From Cobetia marina (lineage in GTDB: Bacteria > Pseudomonadota > Gammaproteobacteria > Pseudomonadales > Halomonadaceae): a stretch of 64,000 bases of DNA. Every line of letters begins with the position of its first letter. Positions within the stretch are counted from its first letter, which is position 1. A program made the translations under genes and the position numbers. The stretch covers positions 868,001-932,000 of the forward strand of contig NZ_CP017114.1 of NCBI RefSeq assembly GCF_001720485.1. The letters run 5' to 3'. The notes beneath the pieces were generated by a model. That model was not told the origin of the DNA. It made no database searches and was given only the letters and a program-made list of their open reading frames with translations. This document shows, piece by piece, positions 49,107-58,016 of this stretch.

Positions 49107-50710
49107 GCGTTGGCCTCGTCTGCGCTCAGGGCCCAGTGGCGCTCACGGATGCGCGCACACAGCAGGCGCAGATCGGCCTCCAGACCGCGATCTTCCTCGA
49201 GCGGGGCGATGTCCTCGCGCAGCTCGCTGACGAAGGCCGCCAGGCTCGGTGGCGTGGCGCTGTGGCCGGCGATGGCGGCGCGTTGCTCACAGCCCTGCGC
49301 GGCGGCGTGCAGGGTGGCGGCGGCGACCTGCTCGACCAGCGCCAGCACGCGCAGGGCATCCCGCGCGGCGATGGTGCCCATGCTGACCTTGTCCTGATTG
49401 TGGCATTCGGTGGAGCGCGAGAAGACGCTGGCCGGCATGGTCAGCTTGAGGGCTTCCGCCGTCCAGGCCGAGGCACCGATCTGCACCGCCTTGTAGCCAT
49501 GGTTGAGCGGCGCGCGCTCCGGCGTGGCACCGCTGAGGTTGCTGGGCAGGCCACGGTTGTAGCGGCTGTCGACCAGCAGGGCCAGCTGGCGGTCGAGCAG
49601 GTCGGCCAGGTTGGCGACCGCCGTCTTGAGGCTATCCATCACCATCGCCACATGGCCGCCGTAGAAGTGGCCGCCGTGGAGGATCTTGCCGGCCTCGACA
49701 TCGATCAGCGGGTTGTCGTTGGCGCTGTTGAGCTCGGTCTCCAGGAAGCGGCGCCACCAGTCGAGACTGTCCTCGACCACGCCGATGACGTGGGGCGCGC
49801 AGCGCGTCGAGTAGCGGTCCTGCAGGCGCGGTGAGTTGATCGGTGTGGCATCGACTTCCGGCGCCGCCGGGTGGGCCAGATCATCACGCAGCCACTGCGC
49901 CACGCGGGCCTGACCGGGATGCGGCTTGGCGGCGAACAGGTCGGCATCGAAGTGGTAGGGATTGCCTTCCAGTGCCTGCACGCTGAGCGCGGTGATGCGC
50001 GCACTCAGACGGCTGAGGTAGCAGGTGCGACCGAAGGCCAGTGCGGCGAGGGCCGTCATCACGGCGGTGCCGTTCATCAGCGCCAGGCCTTCCTTGGGGC
50101 GCAGCACATAGGGTGTCAGGCCGTGCTGGGCGAAGACGTCAGCGGTCGGGCGCAGTGCATGTGGCTGGCCTGCGCCGGGGCGCACCCACACCTCGCGCTC
50201 GCCACACAGCACGGCGGCGAGATAGGACAGCGGAGTGAGATCGCCACTGGCGCCCACCGAGCCTTCCTCGGGGATGCGCGGCAGGATGTCGTGGTCGAGC
50301 AGCCAGACAAGGCGTTCCAGCAGCGCCAGGCTGACCCCGGAGACACCACGGCACAGCGAGACGAGGCGCACCATCACCACCGCGCGGCTGCTGACCACGT
50401 CAAGGTCCGCGCCCATGCCACAGCCGTGGAAGGTGTAGAGGTGGCGTGGCAGGGCCTCGAGGTCTTCCGCGCCTTGCACGGCGCGGGTCACGGAATCGCC
50501 GTAGCCGGTGGTGACGCCGTAGACCACGCCTTCCTCCTCCAGCAAGCGTTCCAGCAGGGCGGGGCCGGCCTCGATGCGCGCTCGGAAGGCAGGCGCATCA
50601 CTCAGACGTACGCCACACCGGCCCTCGGCGACGTCGATCAGCTGCTCGAGGGTGATATCACTGCCGTCGAGCGTCAGCGCCGGGGCAGTGGTTGAGACGG
50701 GATATGACAT
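49103..50710 (-). CDS. HAL/PAL/TAL family aromatic amino acid ammonia-lyase
   Basis: 535 residues. The MIO prosthetic group forms from Ala154-Ser155-Gly156 in SVGASGDLTPLSYLA. VYGVTTGYGDSVTRAV contains the catalytic Tyr. In aryl polyene clusters this enzyme supplies the aryl starter acid (4-coumarate or cinnamate) from Tyr or Phe. The substrate-selectivity loop reads HLYTFHGCGMG, which differs from typical histidase, but I cannot decide between Tyr and Phe. The ribosome site is weak, and a hexamer repeat lies just upstream. Confidence 0.9.
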   Translation of the reverse strand: MSYPVSTTAPALTLDGSDITLEQLIDVAEGRCGVRLSDAPAFRARIEAGPALLERLLEEEGVVYGVTTGYGDSVTRAVQGAEDLEALPRHLYTFHGCGMGADLDVVSSRAVVMVRLVSLCRGVSGVSLALLERLVWLLDHDILPRIPEEGSVGASGDLTPLSYLAAVLCGEREVWVRPGAGQPHALRPTADVFAQHGLTPYVLRPKEGLALMNGTAVMTALAALAFGRTCYLSRLSARITALSVQALEGNPYHFDADLFAAKPHPGQARVAQWLRDDLAHPAAPEVDATPINSPRLQDRYSTRCAPHVIGVVEDSLDWWRRFLETELNSANDNPLIDVEAGKILHGGHFYGGHVAMVMDSLKTAVANLADLLDRQLALLVDSRYNRGLPSNLSGATPERAPLNHGYKAVQIGASAWTAEALKLTMPASVFSRSTECHNQDKVSMGTIAARDALRVLALVEQVAAATLHAAAQGCEQRAAIAGHSATPPSLAAFVSELREDIAPLEEDRGLEADLRLLCARIRERHWALSADEANA

Positions 50711-50750
50711 GACGAGGTACCTGAAAGCCGAGAGCCTGAAAGACGGACAA

Positions 50751-50822
50751 CTGAATCTGAACCTGAACCTGAATCTGAATCTGAATCTGAGCTTGAACCT
50801 GAACCTGAATCTGAAACTGAGA
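50751..50822 (-). repeat. Hexanucleotide repeat in the leader of the ammonia-lyase gene
   Basis: Twelve units of CTGAAT/CTGAAC-type hexamers (a few variants) fill half of the 135-base gap between the glycosyltransferase and ammonia-lyase genes. On the transcribed strand it is (TTCAGR)n-like. Non-coding by position. Confidence 0.93.
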
Positions 50823-50845
50823 AAGACGGGGTGACGCGCCAGCCG

Positions 50846-52795
50846 TCAGGTCACTCGCTCGGACTCCGAGGCACCTTCGCTAGAGGTCGGGACGTCGGGC
50901 GCCTGGTGCCAGAAGTCGAAGAAGTTGAACCATTGCAGCGGGTGGCGTCTGACACGCGCCTCGAGATGACCGGCATGGCGCTGCATGGCCTGCTCAATCC
51001 ATGCCTCGCGGGTGCTGCGCTTGATGGCGCGGCTGTCATCGAAGGGCGCGAAATCGACCCGGAAGCGGGGATTGGCACCGCCCTGCTCGCGCACGCAGCT
51101 CAGGGTGTAGACGTGACAGCGCAGCAGCGCCGCCAGCATGAAGGGGCCCACGGGGAAGGGCGCAGGTTGATCGATGAAGTCGCAGTGCTGGACACGGGCG
51201 CGGGTGACGGCGCTCTGTTCCACGCTCTCCCGCTCGCTTCCCCCCGCGTTTTCCCGTTCTGCCGCCACGCTTTCGGGGGGAATCGGCACGCGGTCCGCGG
51301 CGATGACCACGAAGCCACCGCGATTGACGCGGTCACCCAGCGCCATGGCGGTAGCGGGGGTGATCTCGCTGACCTCGATCATCTGCGGCGGCTTGCGCCC
51401 GGTGGCCTGTTCCAGCAACTGGTTGAACTTCTCGGCGTGACGCGTGTGCACCAGCGCGCACAGGTCGATGTCGTGGCGCTCGCCGATGGCATTGATCACA
51501 TCCAGATTGCCGTGGTGGGCGACGAGGATGATGCCGCCCTCGCCACGCAGCGCGGCATCGCGCAGGTCTTCCGGACCGGTGCCGGTCAGCGAGGAGAGCG
51601 GAATCTCGCCGCTCCAGGCCGAGACCTTGTCCATGATCGCCTCACCGAACTGCATGAAGTGGGCGAAGCTTCTGGCCCACAGGCGCACGCCACCAAGTCC
51701 GGGCTCCAGGCGTCTGAGGTAATCGAAGGAGGCACGTCGCGCCACGCCGCGCAGCAGGAAATACCACATCAGCACCGGGAACAGCGCGATGCGAAACGGC
51801 CAGGCCCCGAGCCGACGGCGGATCGTCACCATCAGCCGCATGCCGCTCAATGAGCCGGTTTCGGACAGGCGGGCCCAGTGATTGGGCGCGACGCTGTCGT
51901 CGGCGGTCTGTGCTGCACGGCCTTCGCCATCTGTCAGCGCGTCATCTTGAGCGTGGGCGGTTTGCCGCTTGCCGCCTCGGCGGCTCAGCGTGCGCCAGGC
52001 CAGTGTCGGCGAGCGCAGCAGCATGCCGCAGAACAGGCGGGTATGCATGGCGCTGATCAACAGGTTGTCGTGGCCGGGGCGGAAGTGGCTGACGCCTCCG
52101 GTGGGATAGCTGACACGCACCGGCAGGTTGGCCACCTCGCCCCCGGCCCAGTACCAGCGCACCAGTACCTCGGTGTCGAAGGACATGCGATCGCCACAGT
52201 CATTGCGCGCCAACAGGCGATTGGTGGCGGCCAGCGGGTAGAGGCGCACGCCGCACATGGTGTCGCGGATGGCCAGCGACAGGGTGTTGATCCATACCCA
52301 GACATGTGAGGCGTAGCGACCGTAGAAGCGGATGCGCGGCACGCTGGCATCGTATTCGGGATAGCCGATCTGCAGGCAGTCGGGATTGTCCTGCATGCCC
52401 TTCAGGAAGGCGGGCAGGTCACTGACATCGTGCTGGCCATCGGCGTCCACCTGCAGGGCATGGGTGAAGCCGAGCTGCTCGGCAGCCTGCAGGCCACTGC
52501 GCACCGCCGCTCCCTTGCCGCCATTGTGCGTGCGACGCACCAGGTGATGGCCCTCGGCCGCCAGCTGATCGAGTACCTCGGCGCAGGGGGCACTGCAGCC
52601 ATCATCCACTAGCACGATGGGCAGGCCGAGCGGTGCCAGGCCCGCACAGACGCCGGCGATGGTGGCGGGGTGATCGTAGACCGGGATCACCACGCAGGCG
52701 CGCAGGGCGTTGCTCTGTTCAGGAGCGCTCTGGCGAGAGAGATGCTGCTCAGAATCGTGCTGCGAGTCGCTCACAGGCGCAGGGGATTGGCTCAT
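50846..52795 (-). CDS. apeJ: Bifunctional glycosyltransferase 2 / LpxL-like acyltransferase (ApeJ-like)
   Basis: 649 residues, two domains. Residues about 30-265 are GT-A glycosyltransferase family 2: CVVIPVYDHPATIAGVCAGL, the DxD-type ALQVDADGQHDVSDLPAFLK. From about 330 it is a lysophospholipid/lipid A acyltransferase with the HX4D motif in LVAHHGNLDVINAIGERH. It probably attaches sugar and acyl groups anchoring the aryl polyene in the outer membrane. Start by ATGA overlap with the ligase gene. Confidence 0.85.
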   Translation of the reverse strand: MSQSPAPVSDSQHDSEQHLSRQSAPEQSNALRACVVIPVYDHPATIAGVCAGLAPLGLPIVLVDDGCSAPCAEVLDQLAAEGHHLVRRTHNGGKGAAVRSGLQAAEQLGFTHALQVDADGQHDVSDLPAFLKGMQDNPDCLQIGYPEYDASVPRIRFYGRYASHVWVWINTLSLAIRDTMCGVRLYPLAATNRLLARNDCGDRMSFDTEVLVRWYWAGGEVANLPVRVSYPTGGVSHFRPGHDNLLISAMHTRLFCGMLLRSPTLAWRTLSRRGGKRQTAHAQDDALTDGEGRAAQTADDSVAPNHWARLSETGSLSGMRLMVTIRRRLGAWPFRIALFPVLMWYFLLRGVARRASFDYLRRLEPGLGGVRLWARSFAHFMQFGEAIMDKVSAWSGEIPLSSLTGTGPEDLRDAALRGEGGIILVAHHGNLDVINAIGERHDIDLCALVHTRHAEKFNQLLEQATGRKPPQMIEVSEITPATAMALGDRVNRGGFVVIAADRVPIPPESVAAERENAGGSERESVEQSAVTRARVQHCDFIDQPAPFPVGPFMLAALLRCHVYTLSCVREQGGANPRFRVDFAPFDDSRAIKRSTREAWIEQAMQRHAGHLEARVRRHPLQWFNFFDFWHQAPDVPTSSEGASESERVT

Positions 52796-54783
52796 GACGC
52801 CTCCGAGGTGGAATGGGGGGATGGGGTGGCCGCGGGCCCGTCATCGCGGGTGACGTCCGGAGCATGCGGCTGACCATGACGCAGCCGTCCACTGGCATGC
52901 AGGCCTGCGCGGGATTCCAGCCGGAAGTCGAGCCGCAGGCCCTGGGCGTCTTCCAGCAGGTGAGTGCTCAGCGTGAAGCGCATGCCGGGCAGCAGCAGGT
53001 TGGAGAACTTGAGGCGTTCCAGGCGCAGGAAGGGCGCATCGTCCATGCCTACGCCGTTCACCCGCAGTGTCCTGCCTTGCTCGCGTGCCCACTTGAGCAT
53101 CACCACACCCGGCACCAGCGGTTGGGCGGCGAAGTGGCCGTCGAGATAGACCAGACCATCAGGCACCTCGGCTTCCAGGGTGCTCTGCTGTGGCCCGCTG
53201 GAGGTGTCCCCCAGCCAGCGTGGCAGGCGCGGATCATCGAGATCGGCGAACAGCCGCGCGATGGAGTCCGCGGTGAACTTGCCCTGGGCATTGAGCGGCA
53301 GGCGCGTGACGAAGCGCCAGTAGCGCGGCAGGGCGATGCGCTCGAAGCCCGGCATCAGCGCGCGGCGCAGGCGGGCGATCAGATCGCGGCGGCTGGCGTG
53401 ATCCTGCGGCAGCGCGCGCTCCTCCATCACCACCACTGCGCCCAGGCGATGATCGCGGGTGGGCATCGGCAGGCAACGTACCTCCAGCACCTCCGCTTGC
53501 TCGCTCAGGCAGCGCTCCACCGCGCTCAGCGAGACCCGCTTGCCGGCCAGCTTGACCAGCCGATCACTGCGCCCCAGTAGCTGGAAGCGTGGTGCCGCGT
53601 GGTGCTCGCCTTGCGACGACGTTTCAGCCGCCACTGGCGCGGCGTTGTCGGCCTGCTGCCACCACTGATCAGGCGCTTCCAGAAATGGCGAGCGCACCGC
53701 GAAGTCCGGCGAGAAGGTGATCTCTACTGCCGGCAGCGGCGTCCAGTGGGCTGTCTCTTGCTGGCGGCGCCGGGCGATGCCGCCCGTCTCGGTGCTGCCG
53801 TAGAGTTCGATCACCGGTGCCTTAAGGCTGGCTTCGGCATGACGGGCAGCCTCTGCCGGCAGCGGAGCGCCCGAAGAAAAGACCCGCAATACCTGACCGA
53901 GTTCCGCCAGAGGGACGGCGGATGGCGTCTGTTCATCGGTCTGTGGCAGACGCGCCAGCTGGGCCGGAGAGCTGACCAGCTGGCAGCGATGACCAAGCCC
54001 GGAAAGCTGAGCGATGGCGGCGGCCAGCTGCTCCGGGTAGTGGCAGGCTTCGCTCAGGAACGGCACGCCTTCGCTGAGCGGACGCAGCAGCGAGACCAGC
54101 AGACCGTAGATGTGCTGATGGCTGACCTGACTGAGGCTGACGGTGTCCGGCGTGGACGCCAGGGCTGTATCAGGGCCTGTCGCCAGCGGCCATAGCACGC
54201 GATGCACGGCCAGTTCGGCCTCGAGCTGGTCGAAGCGCTTGGCGATGCGCAGTGGCTCGCCGGTGGAGCCGGAGGTGCAAAGCTCCAGTGCGATGCGTGC
54301 GGCATCGGGCGTGGTGTCCGGTCGTACAGGGGCAGGTGCAGAAGCCGTCGCGGCAGTACCTGAAGGGGCGGGCTGTCCCGGTGGCCAGCCATCGGCGGTG
54401 GTCTCGGGGAGCTGGCCGGCGCTGCCGCCCGCCAGACGTGCCAGGGTCTCGGGGCGGTCATCTCCCGGCAGGATCGCCCGCATGCCGCGTTCCCACAGCG
54501 CCAGCAGCTGCACGCAGGCGCCCAGCGTGGTGGGCTGGAACAGCACCCAGCGTGCACCGGGCTGGCGGGCGTCGTGATCACCGGGCAGGCAGTCCAGCCA
54601 GTGATGCCAGGCGTCCACGCGCGCCATCAGTTCGGCACGCGTCAATGCGCGCAGTGGGTGACCGGGGATGGCCAGCCAGCAGGCCGGCGCCTCGGGTGAC
54701 TGTTCGGCGAGTTGACGCCAGACATGCTGCGTCAACAGCGACGTGACCGGCGTATCCGGGCTGACGGGAGATGAGTCAGGCAT
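52792..54783 (-). CDS. AMP-dependent acyl ligase fused to ApeI-type dehydratase (ApeH-ApeI)
   Basis: 663 residues. The N-terminal part is an adenylating enzyme: ELCTSGSTGEPLRIAKRF (ATP loop), VIELYGSTETGGIARRR and RFQLLGRSDRLVKLAGKRVS. From about residue 545 a hotdog domain follows, with LVYLDGHFAAQPLVPGVVML as its His-containing signature. It should activate the aryl acid for loading on the ACP and dehydrate intermediates, combining the separate ApeH and ApeI functions. Start at 54783 is set by TGATG overlap; a frame to 54822 overlaps the previous gene. Confidence 0.85.
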   Translation of the reverse strand: MPDSSPVSPDTPVTSLLTQHVWRQLAEQSPEAPACWLAIPGHPLRALTRAELMARVDAWHHWLDCLPGDHDARQPGARWVLFQPTTLGACVQLLALWERGMRAILPGDDRPETLARLAGGSAGQLPETTADGWPPGQPAPSGTAATASAPAPVRPDTTPDAARIALELCTSGSTGEPLRIAKRFDQLEAELAVHRVLWPLATGPDTALASTPDTVSLSQVSHQHIYGLLVSLLRPLSEGVPFLSEACHYPEQLAAAIAQLSGLGHRCQLVSSPAQLARLPQTDEQTPSAVPLAELGQVLRVFSSGAPLPAEAARHAEASLKAPVIELYGSTETGGIARRRQQETAHWTPLPAVEITFSPDFAVRSPFLEAPDQWWQQADNAAPVAAETSSQGEHHAAPRFQLLGRSDRLVKLAGKRVSLSAVERCLSEQAEVLEVRCLPMPTRDHRLGAVVVMEERALPQDHASRRDLIARLRRALMPGFERIALPRYWRFVTRLPLNAQGKFTADSIARLFADLDDPRLPRWLGDTSSGPQQSTLEAEVPDGLVYLDGHFAAQPLVPGVVMLKWAREQGRTLRVNGVGMDDAPFLRLERLKFSNLLLPGMRFTLSTHLLEDAQGLRLDFRLESRAGLHASGRLRHGQPHAPDVTRDDGPAATPSPHSTSEAS

Positions 54784-55394
54784 CAGGTGTGTGAACTCCG
54801 CAGGCGACGGCGAACCAGCCATTCACCGCCGAACAGGAGGCCCATCAGCACATAGCTGATCAGGCCGTTGTAGAGCGTCCAGGTCGCCAGGTCGGCATGC
54901 AGGGCCGTCCAGCCGGCGATGCTGGCATTGAAGAGGAAGAAGGCACACCACACCCGGGTGACCTGGCGGGTGTAGCGCACGCCGGCAGGGGGCAGGTCGG
55001 GTTCCTTGAGGCGTGCGAGGCGCTCGACCACCGGCATGCCGCGCCACAGGCTGGTGGCGAAGACGCTGAGCATGGCCAGATTGACCAGTACCGGATAGGC
55101 CCGCAGCCCGAGTTCGGCCTCGCTCGCCACGCTGATGCCCACCAGCAGGGCGGCCAGACCCAGGCGCAGTGCCGGATGCAGCGGCAGGCGCTGGATCAGC
55201 AGGGCGCCGAACAGGATCAAGGCCCACACCCAAGGCGACGAGTGTCCACTGACCGCGCCGCTGTCTGCGGTGAGGCGCGACAGCAGGGCGTAGACCAGCA
55301 GTGGCCAGCCAAGAGCGGCCACGATGCCCAGCACGCCGAGCAGCACCCTGCTCAGTGCGGGGCGCGTGCGGCTGTCAGGGGACGACGGCGTCAT
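54783..55394 (-). CDS. apeG: COG4648 membrane protein of the aryl polyene cluster (ApeG-like)
   Basis: 203 residues with about six membrane segments (LLGVLGIVAALGWPLLVYAL, then WVWALILFGALLIQRLPLHP, VLVNLAMLSVFATSLWRG and others). VWCAFFLFNASIAGWTALHA and a basic GGEWLVRRRLR end match the family found only in such clusters. Function unknown; perhaps it helps assemble the membrane-bound synthase. Start by ATGA overlap with the second ACP. Confidence 0.8.
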   Translation of the reverse strand: MTPSSPDSRTRPALSRVLLGVLGIVAALGWPLLVYALLSRLTADSGAVSGHSSPWVWALILFGALLIQRLPLHPALRLGLAALLVGISVASEAELGLRAYPVLVNLAMLSVFATSLWRGMPVVERLARLKEPDLPPAGVRYTRQVTRVWCAFFLFNASIAGWTALHADLATWTLYNGLISYVLMGLLFGGEWLVRRRLRSSHT

Positions 55395-55663
55395 GCCTGG
55401 CGCTGTGTCAGCTGTTCGACGGCGGTGACCACATCGTTGAGCGTGCGCACGCTCTTGAAGTCGTTGGCGTCGATGCGTCGGCCGGTGAACTTCTTGAGCT
55501 CGACCACCAGGTCCACGGCATCGATGCTGTCGATGTCGAGATCCTCGTAGAGGCGCGCCTCCGGGTGGATGTCAGCGGCCTCGATCTCGAACAGCTCGAT
55601 CAGGGTGCTGCGGACATGGGCGTAGATCTCCTCGCGGGAGGGGGTCGGTTGATCAGCGCTCAC
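55391..55663 (-). CDS. apeF: Acyl carrier protein (ApeF-like)
   Basis: 90 residues from a GTG at 55663 preceded by GGTGGAGG. The phosphopantetheine serine is in EDLDIDSIDAVDLVVEL. It overlaps the first ACP by 11 bases, a tight arrangement that fixes the start. It carries aryl or malonyl chains after activation by the phosphopantetheinyl transferase at 37.8 kb. Confidence 0.88.
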   Translation of the reverse strand: MSADQPTPSREEIYAHVRSTLIELFEIEAADIHPEARLYEDLDIDSIDAVDLVVELKKFTGRRIDANDFKSVRTLNDVVTAVEQLTQRQA

Positions 55664-55922
55664 GACGGGCCTCCACCATCTCGCGCAGCGCGTTGAGGCT
55701 GGCGAAGTGGGCCCGGGTGTCCTCGGATTCGGCATCCAGGGTGATGCCGTAGCGCTTCTGCAGCGCGAGGCCCAGCTCCAGGGCGTCAATCGAATCCAGC
55801 CCCAGGCCGTCCACGAACAGCGGCTCATCGGCGACGATGTCGTCCGGGGTGATGTCTTCAAGCTCCAGCGTATCGATGATCAGCTGCTTGAGTTCCAGTT
55901 CCAGCGAGGTGGTATCACTCAT
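55653..55922 (-). CDS. apeE: Acyl carrier protein (ApeE-like)
   Basis: 89 residues; the serine is in DGLGLDSIDALELGLAL. An AGAGGA ribosome site precedes the ATG. Two ACPs are standard for aryl polyene synthases. A 160-base gap to the acyltransferase gene upstream may contain an internal promoter, though none is obvious. Confidence 0.9.
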   Translation of the reverse strand: MSDTTSLELELKQLIIDTLELEDITPDDIVADEPLFVDGLGLDSIDALELGLALQKRYGITLDAESEDTRAHFASLNALREMVEARRER

Positions 55923-56082
55923 GGGAAATCCTCTCTCTAGCGCGTCAGGGTCGTTGATCCATGGATCAGCGATGATGTCGGGGGTCAGTCATTCAATAAC
56001 GGCAGATATGCCATCTGGATGAATCTGCGGCATGCCTTCGTGACATGTCTGCCACTCATGCCTGGCCTTCCTGCACAGACTT

Positions 56083-56928
56083 TCATGCCTGATGGGGGCT
56101 GTCAGGCTCCGCGATGGCCTGCTGGAAACGCTCGAGCTGCGTGGCGAAGGTGCCCGCCAGCTGGCGGGTCAGTTCGCGGGCATCCCGGGACAGCGGCGCC
56201 TCCGGCTCATCCTGCTCCTGTGTACGGGAGACCTCGGGGGCCATGTCCGGCAGTACCTTGAGATTGAGCATCACGCGCTGCGCGGGGATGTGGTACCAGG
56301 GCTCGCCCTTGGTCAGCGTGCTGGGCTGGCAGTCGATGAGCACCGGGGTGATGTCACAGGGCGTGCGCAGGGCGATGTTGGCGGCGCCGCGACGGAACTT
56401 CAGGGCGCGGCCCGGCACGCTGCGCGTCCCCTCGGGGAACAGGATCAGGGCGTTGCCCTTGGCCAGGCTCTCGCGGGCGGCATCCAGCACGCCTTGTGGC
56501 TCGTTGTTGGTGATATAGCCGGCGGCGCGGATCGGCCCGCGAGTGAACGGGTTGCGGGCCAGACGCCCCTTGACCACGCAGTCTGCGTGGGGGATCAGCG
56601 CGATCAGGAAGACCACGTCGATCAGTGTCGGATGATTGGCCAGCACCAGCAGCCCCGGGCGCTGCAGACGCTGACAGTCGTGCAGACGGTAGTCGAGCAC
56701 ACCCAGGCCGCGCATCAGCTGGAGGAAGCCGCGCATGGCGTGATGGATGATGCGGCGCGCCAGGCGCTGGCGGCGTTCGCCATCGCGCATGCTTACTGTC
56801 AGCAGGGGCAGCAGCCCCCCCAGCAGCAGGCCACCCAGCCCGAAGACGCTGAAGCTGATGGCGGTGGCGATGCCACGCCACAGGCGCCCGAGGGGGGAGG
56901 ATAGCCCGAAGGCACGAGGAGACGTCAT
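56083..56928 (-). CDS. apeD: Lysophospholipid acyltransferase (PlsC-type, ApeD-like)
   Basis: 281 residues. One or two N-terminal membrane segments (ISFSVFGLGGLLLGGLLPLL), then the HX4D motif LANHPTLIDVVFL and the FPEGTRSVPG motif. Within the aryl polyene cluster it likely acylates the lipid anchor. The start is set by TGATG overlap with the upstream gene at 56928. Confidence 0.85.
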   Translation of the reverse strand: MTSPRAFGLSSPLGRLWRGIATAISFSVFGLGGLLLGGLLPLLTVSMRDGERRQRLARRIIHHAMRGFLQLMRGLGVLDYRLHDCQRLQRPGLLVLANHPTLIDVVFLIALIPHADCVVKGRLARNPFTRGPIRAAGYITNNEPQGVLDAARESLAKGNALILFPEGTRSVPGRALKFRRGAANIALRTPCDITPVLIDCQPSTLTKGEPWYHIPAQRVMLNLKVLPDMAPEVSRTQEQDEPEAPLSRDARELTRQLAGTFATQLERFQQAIAEPDSPHQA

Positions 56929-57635
56929 CACTGCGGCGCGGCGTCAGTGGCGGGAGGAGGGTTCAGTTGCCAGGCCTGCCGGCGACAGACGAGCGGTGTC
57001 TGTCCGGCGGCTTCCAGCCACTCGATCACCTCGATGGGGGTCGGGGCGTGGCGGGCCGGCTCCTCGGCGTCGACTGGCAAGGCGGCGAGCCGCGGGGCCT
57101 CAGGCGAGGTGCGGCTCAAGCGCATGGCGACGGCACTGGCATGCTCGGGATAGTCGCCGTGGTGCTGGAAGGCCTCTGGCGCGGCGATATCGGAGAACAG
57201 CACGATGACTTCCTCCCGCTCCCCCAGATAGCCGAGCGCTTCGCTCATCAGTGCATCGAACTCGTCACCGCAGGCGGCGAGCGCCTCGAGCGGCTGATGG
57301 GACTGACGCGTGATCGAGTACATGCCAAGGATGGCGTTGTGCACCGAGAGCGAGAAGCGTGCGGGTGACAAGGCCTCCTGCGGCTGGGTGGCCGAGTCGA
57401 GCAGGGCAAGTATCTTGCTGGTGTCGCCATGTCGGGAGGCGTGGATGATCGGCAGATCGCCCTCAGGGTCGAGGGTGAACAGCAGCTTGCAGCATGCCTG
57501 CCCGACCGGACTCAGTCGGCGGCGCAGCATCGCCGGTACCTGTTCGGCACGCGGGGAGGAGGTGATGTCGGTGCGACCGTCGTGGGTCGTGCGTGTCGCA
57601 CTCGCCTGCCAGGCTCGCCAATCAGTCAGACGCAT
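56928..57635 (-). CDS. apeC: Beta-ketoacyl synthase-like chain length factor (ApeC-like)
   Basis: 235 residues, corresponding to the N-terminal half of a ketosynthase only. The usual catalytic Cys region and the two catalytic His motifs are absent. LLFTLDPEGDLPIIHASRHG and FSLSVHNAILGMYSITRQSH are the conserved stretches of this group. In studied systems it forms a heterodimer with ApeO and sets chain length. First gene of the minus-strand cluster; AGGA precedes the ATG at 57635. Confidence 0.85.
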   Translation of the reverse strand: MRLTDWRAWQASATRTTHDGRTDITSSPRAEQVPAMLRRRLSPVGQACCKLLFTLDPEGDLPIIHASRHGDTSKILALLDSATQPQEALSPARFSLSVHNAILGMYSITRQSHQPLEALAACGDEFDALMSEALGYLGEREEVIVLFSDIAAPEAFQHHGDYPEHASAVAMRLSRTSPEAPRLAALPVDAEEPARHAPTPIEVIEWLEAAGQTPLVCRRQAWQLNPPPATDAAPQ

Positions 57636-58016
57636 GAGGTTCCTGTCCGTGAACGCATCGTTGCCATATTGGAGCCTCAGTGTACCGCAGGGGAAACGGC
57701 CAGCCCAAGCCAGCGGCCCATCAGGCCGACCGTTGGTGCTCTGGTGGACAAATGCCCGATGCCGCGCGAGTGAGACGTCGCGGACCCGGCACCTCGCGCC
57801 ACCGCGCGCTGGGCGCCTTGCGGGCATGAGCACTGGACTGCCCGCGATGACGGTGTAAGGTGTCGCTTCAGCGAGCCAGAGGCCGAGGGCCTGAGGGCGA
57901 TGGGAGCGCCGGCAGCGGGGGCGTGTGCGCCTGCCGGGCGGTCCTGTCATGCCTTCTGGTGGTCATAACGAAGGGTGAGGATGGGGAATGAAGCCGATCA
58001 TGCGTGAGGCAACGTC
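57636..58016. other. Divergent promoter region between the aryl polyene cluster and trkH
   Basis: 380 bases with no gene. On the minus strand a TACACT lies about 40 bases before apeC, and a CCGGCAG/CTGCCGG inverted repeat sits at 57909-57937. No confident promoter or regulator site. Confidence 0.3.

Noticed and set aside
49103..50710. Histidine ammonia-lyase (hutH) of histidine degradation
   Set aside because: No other hut genes nearby; the selectivity loop differs from histidase and the gene is embedded in the pigment operon by overlapping stop/start codons.
50574..50834. Plus-strand frame ending in LNLNLNLN repeats
   Set aside because: Produced by the hexamer array and antisense sequence of the ammonia-lyase gene; no ribosome site.
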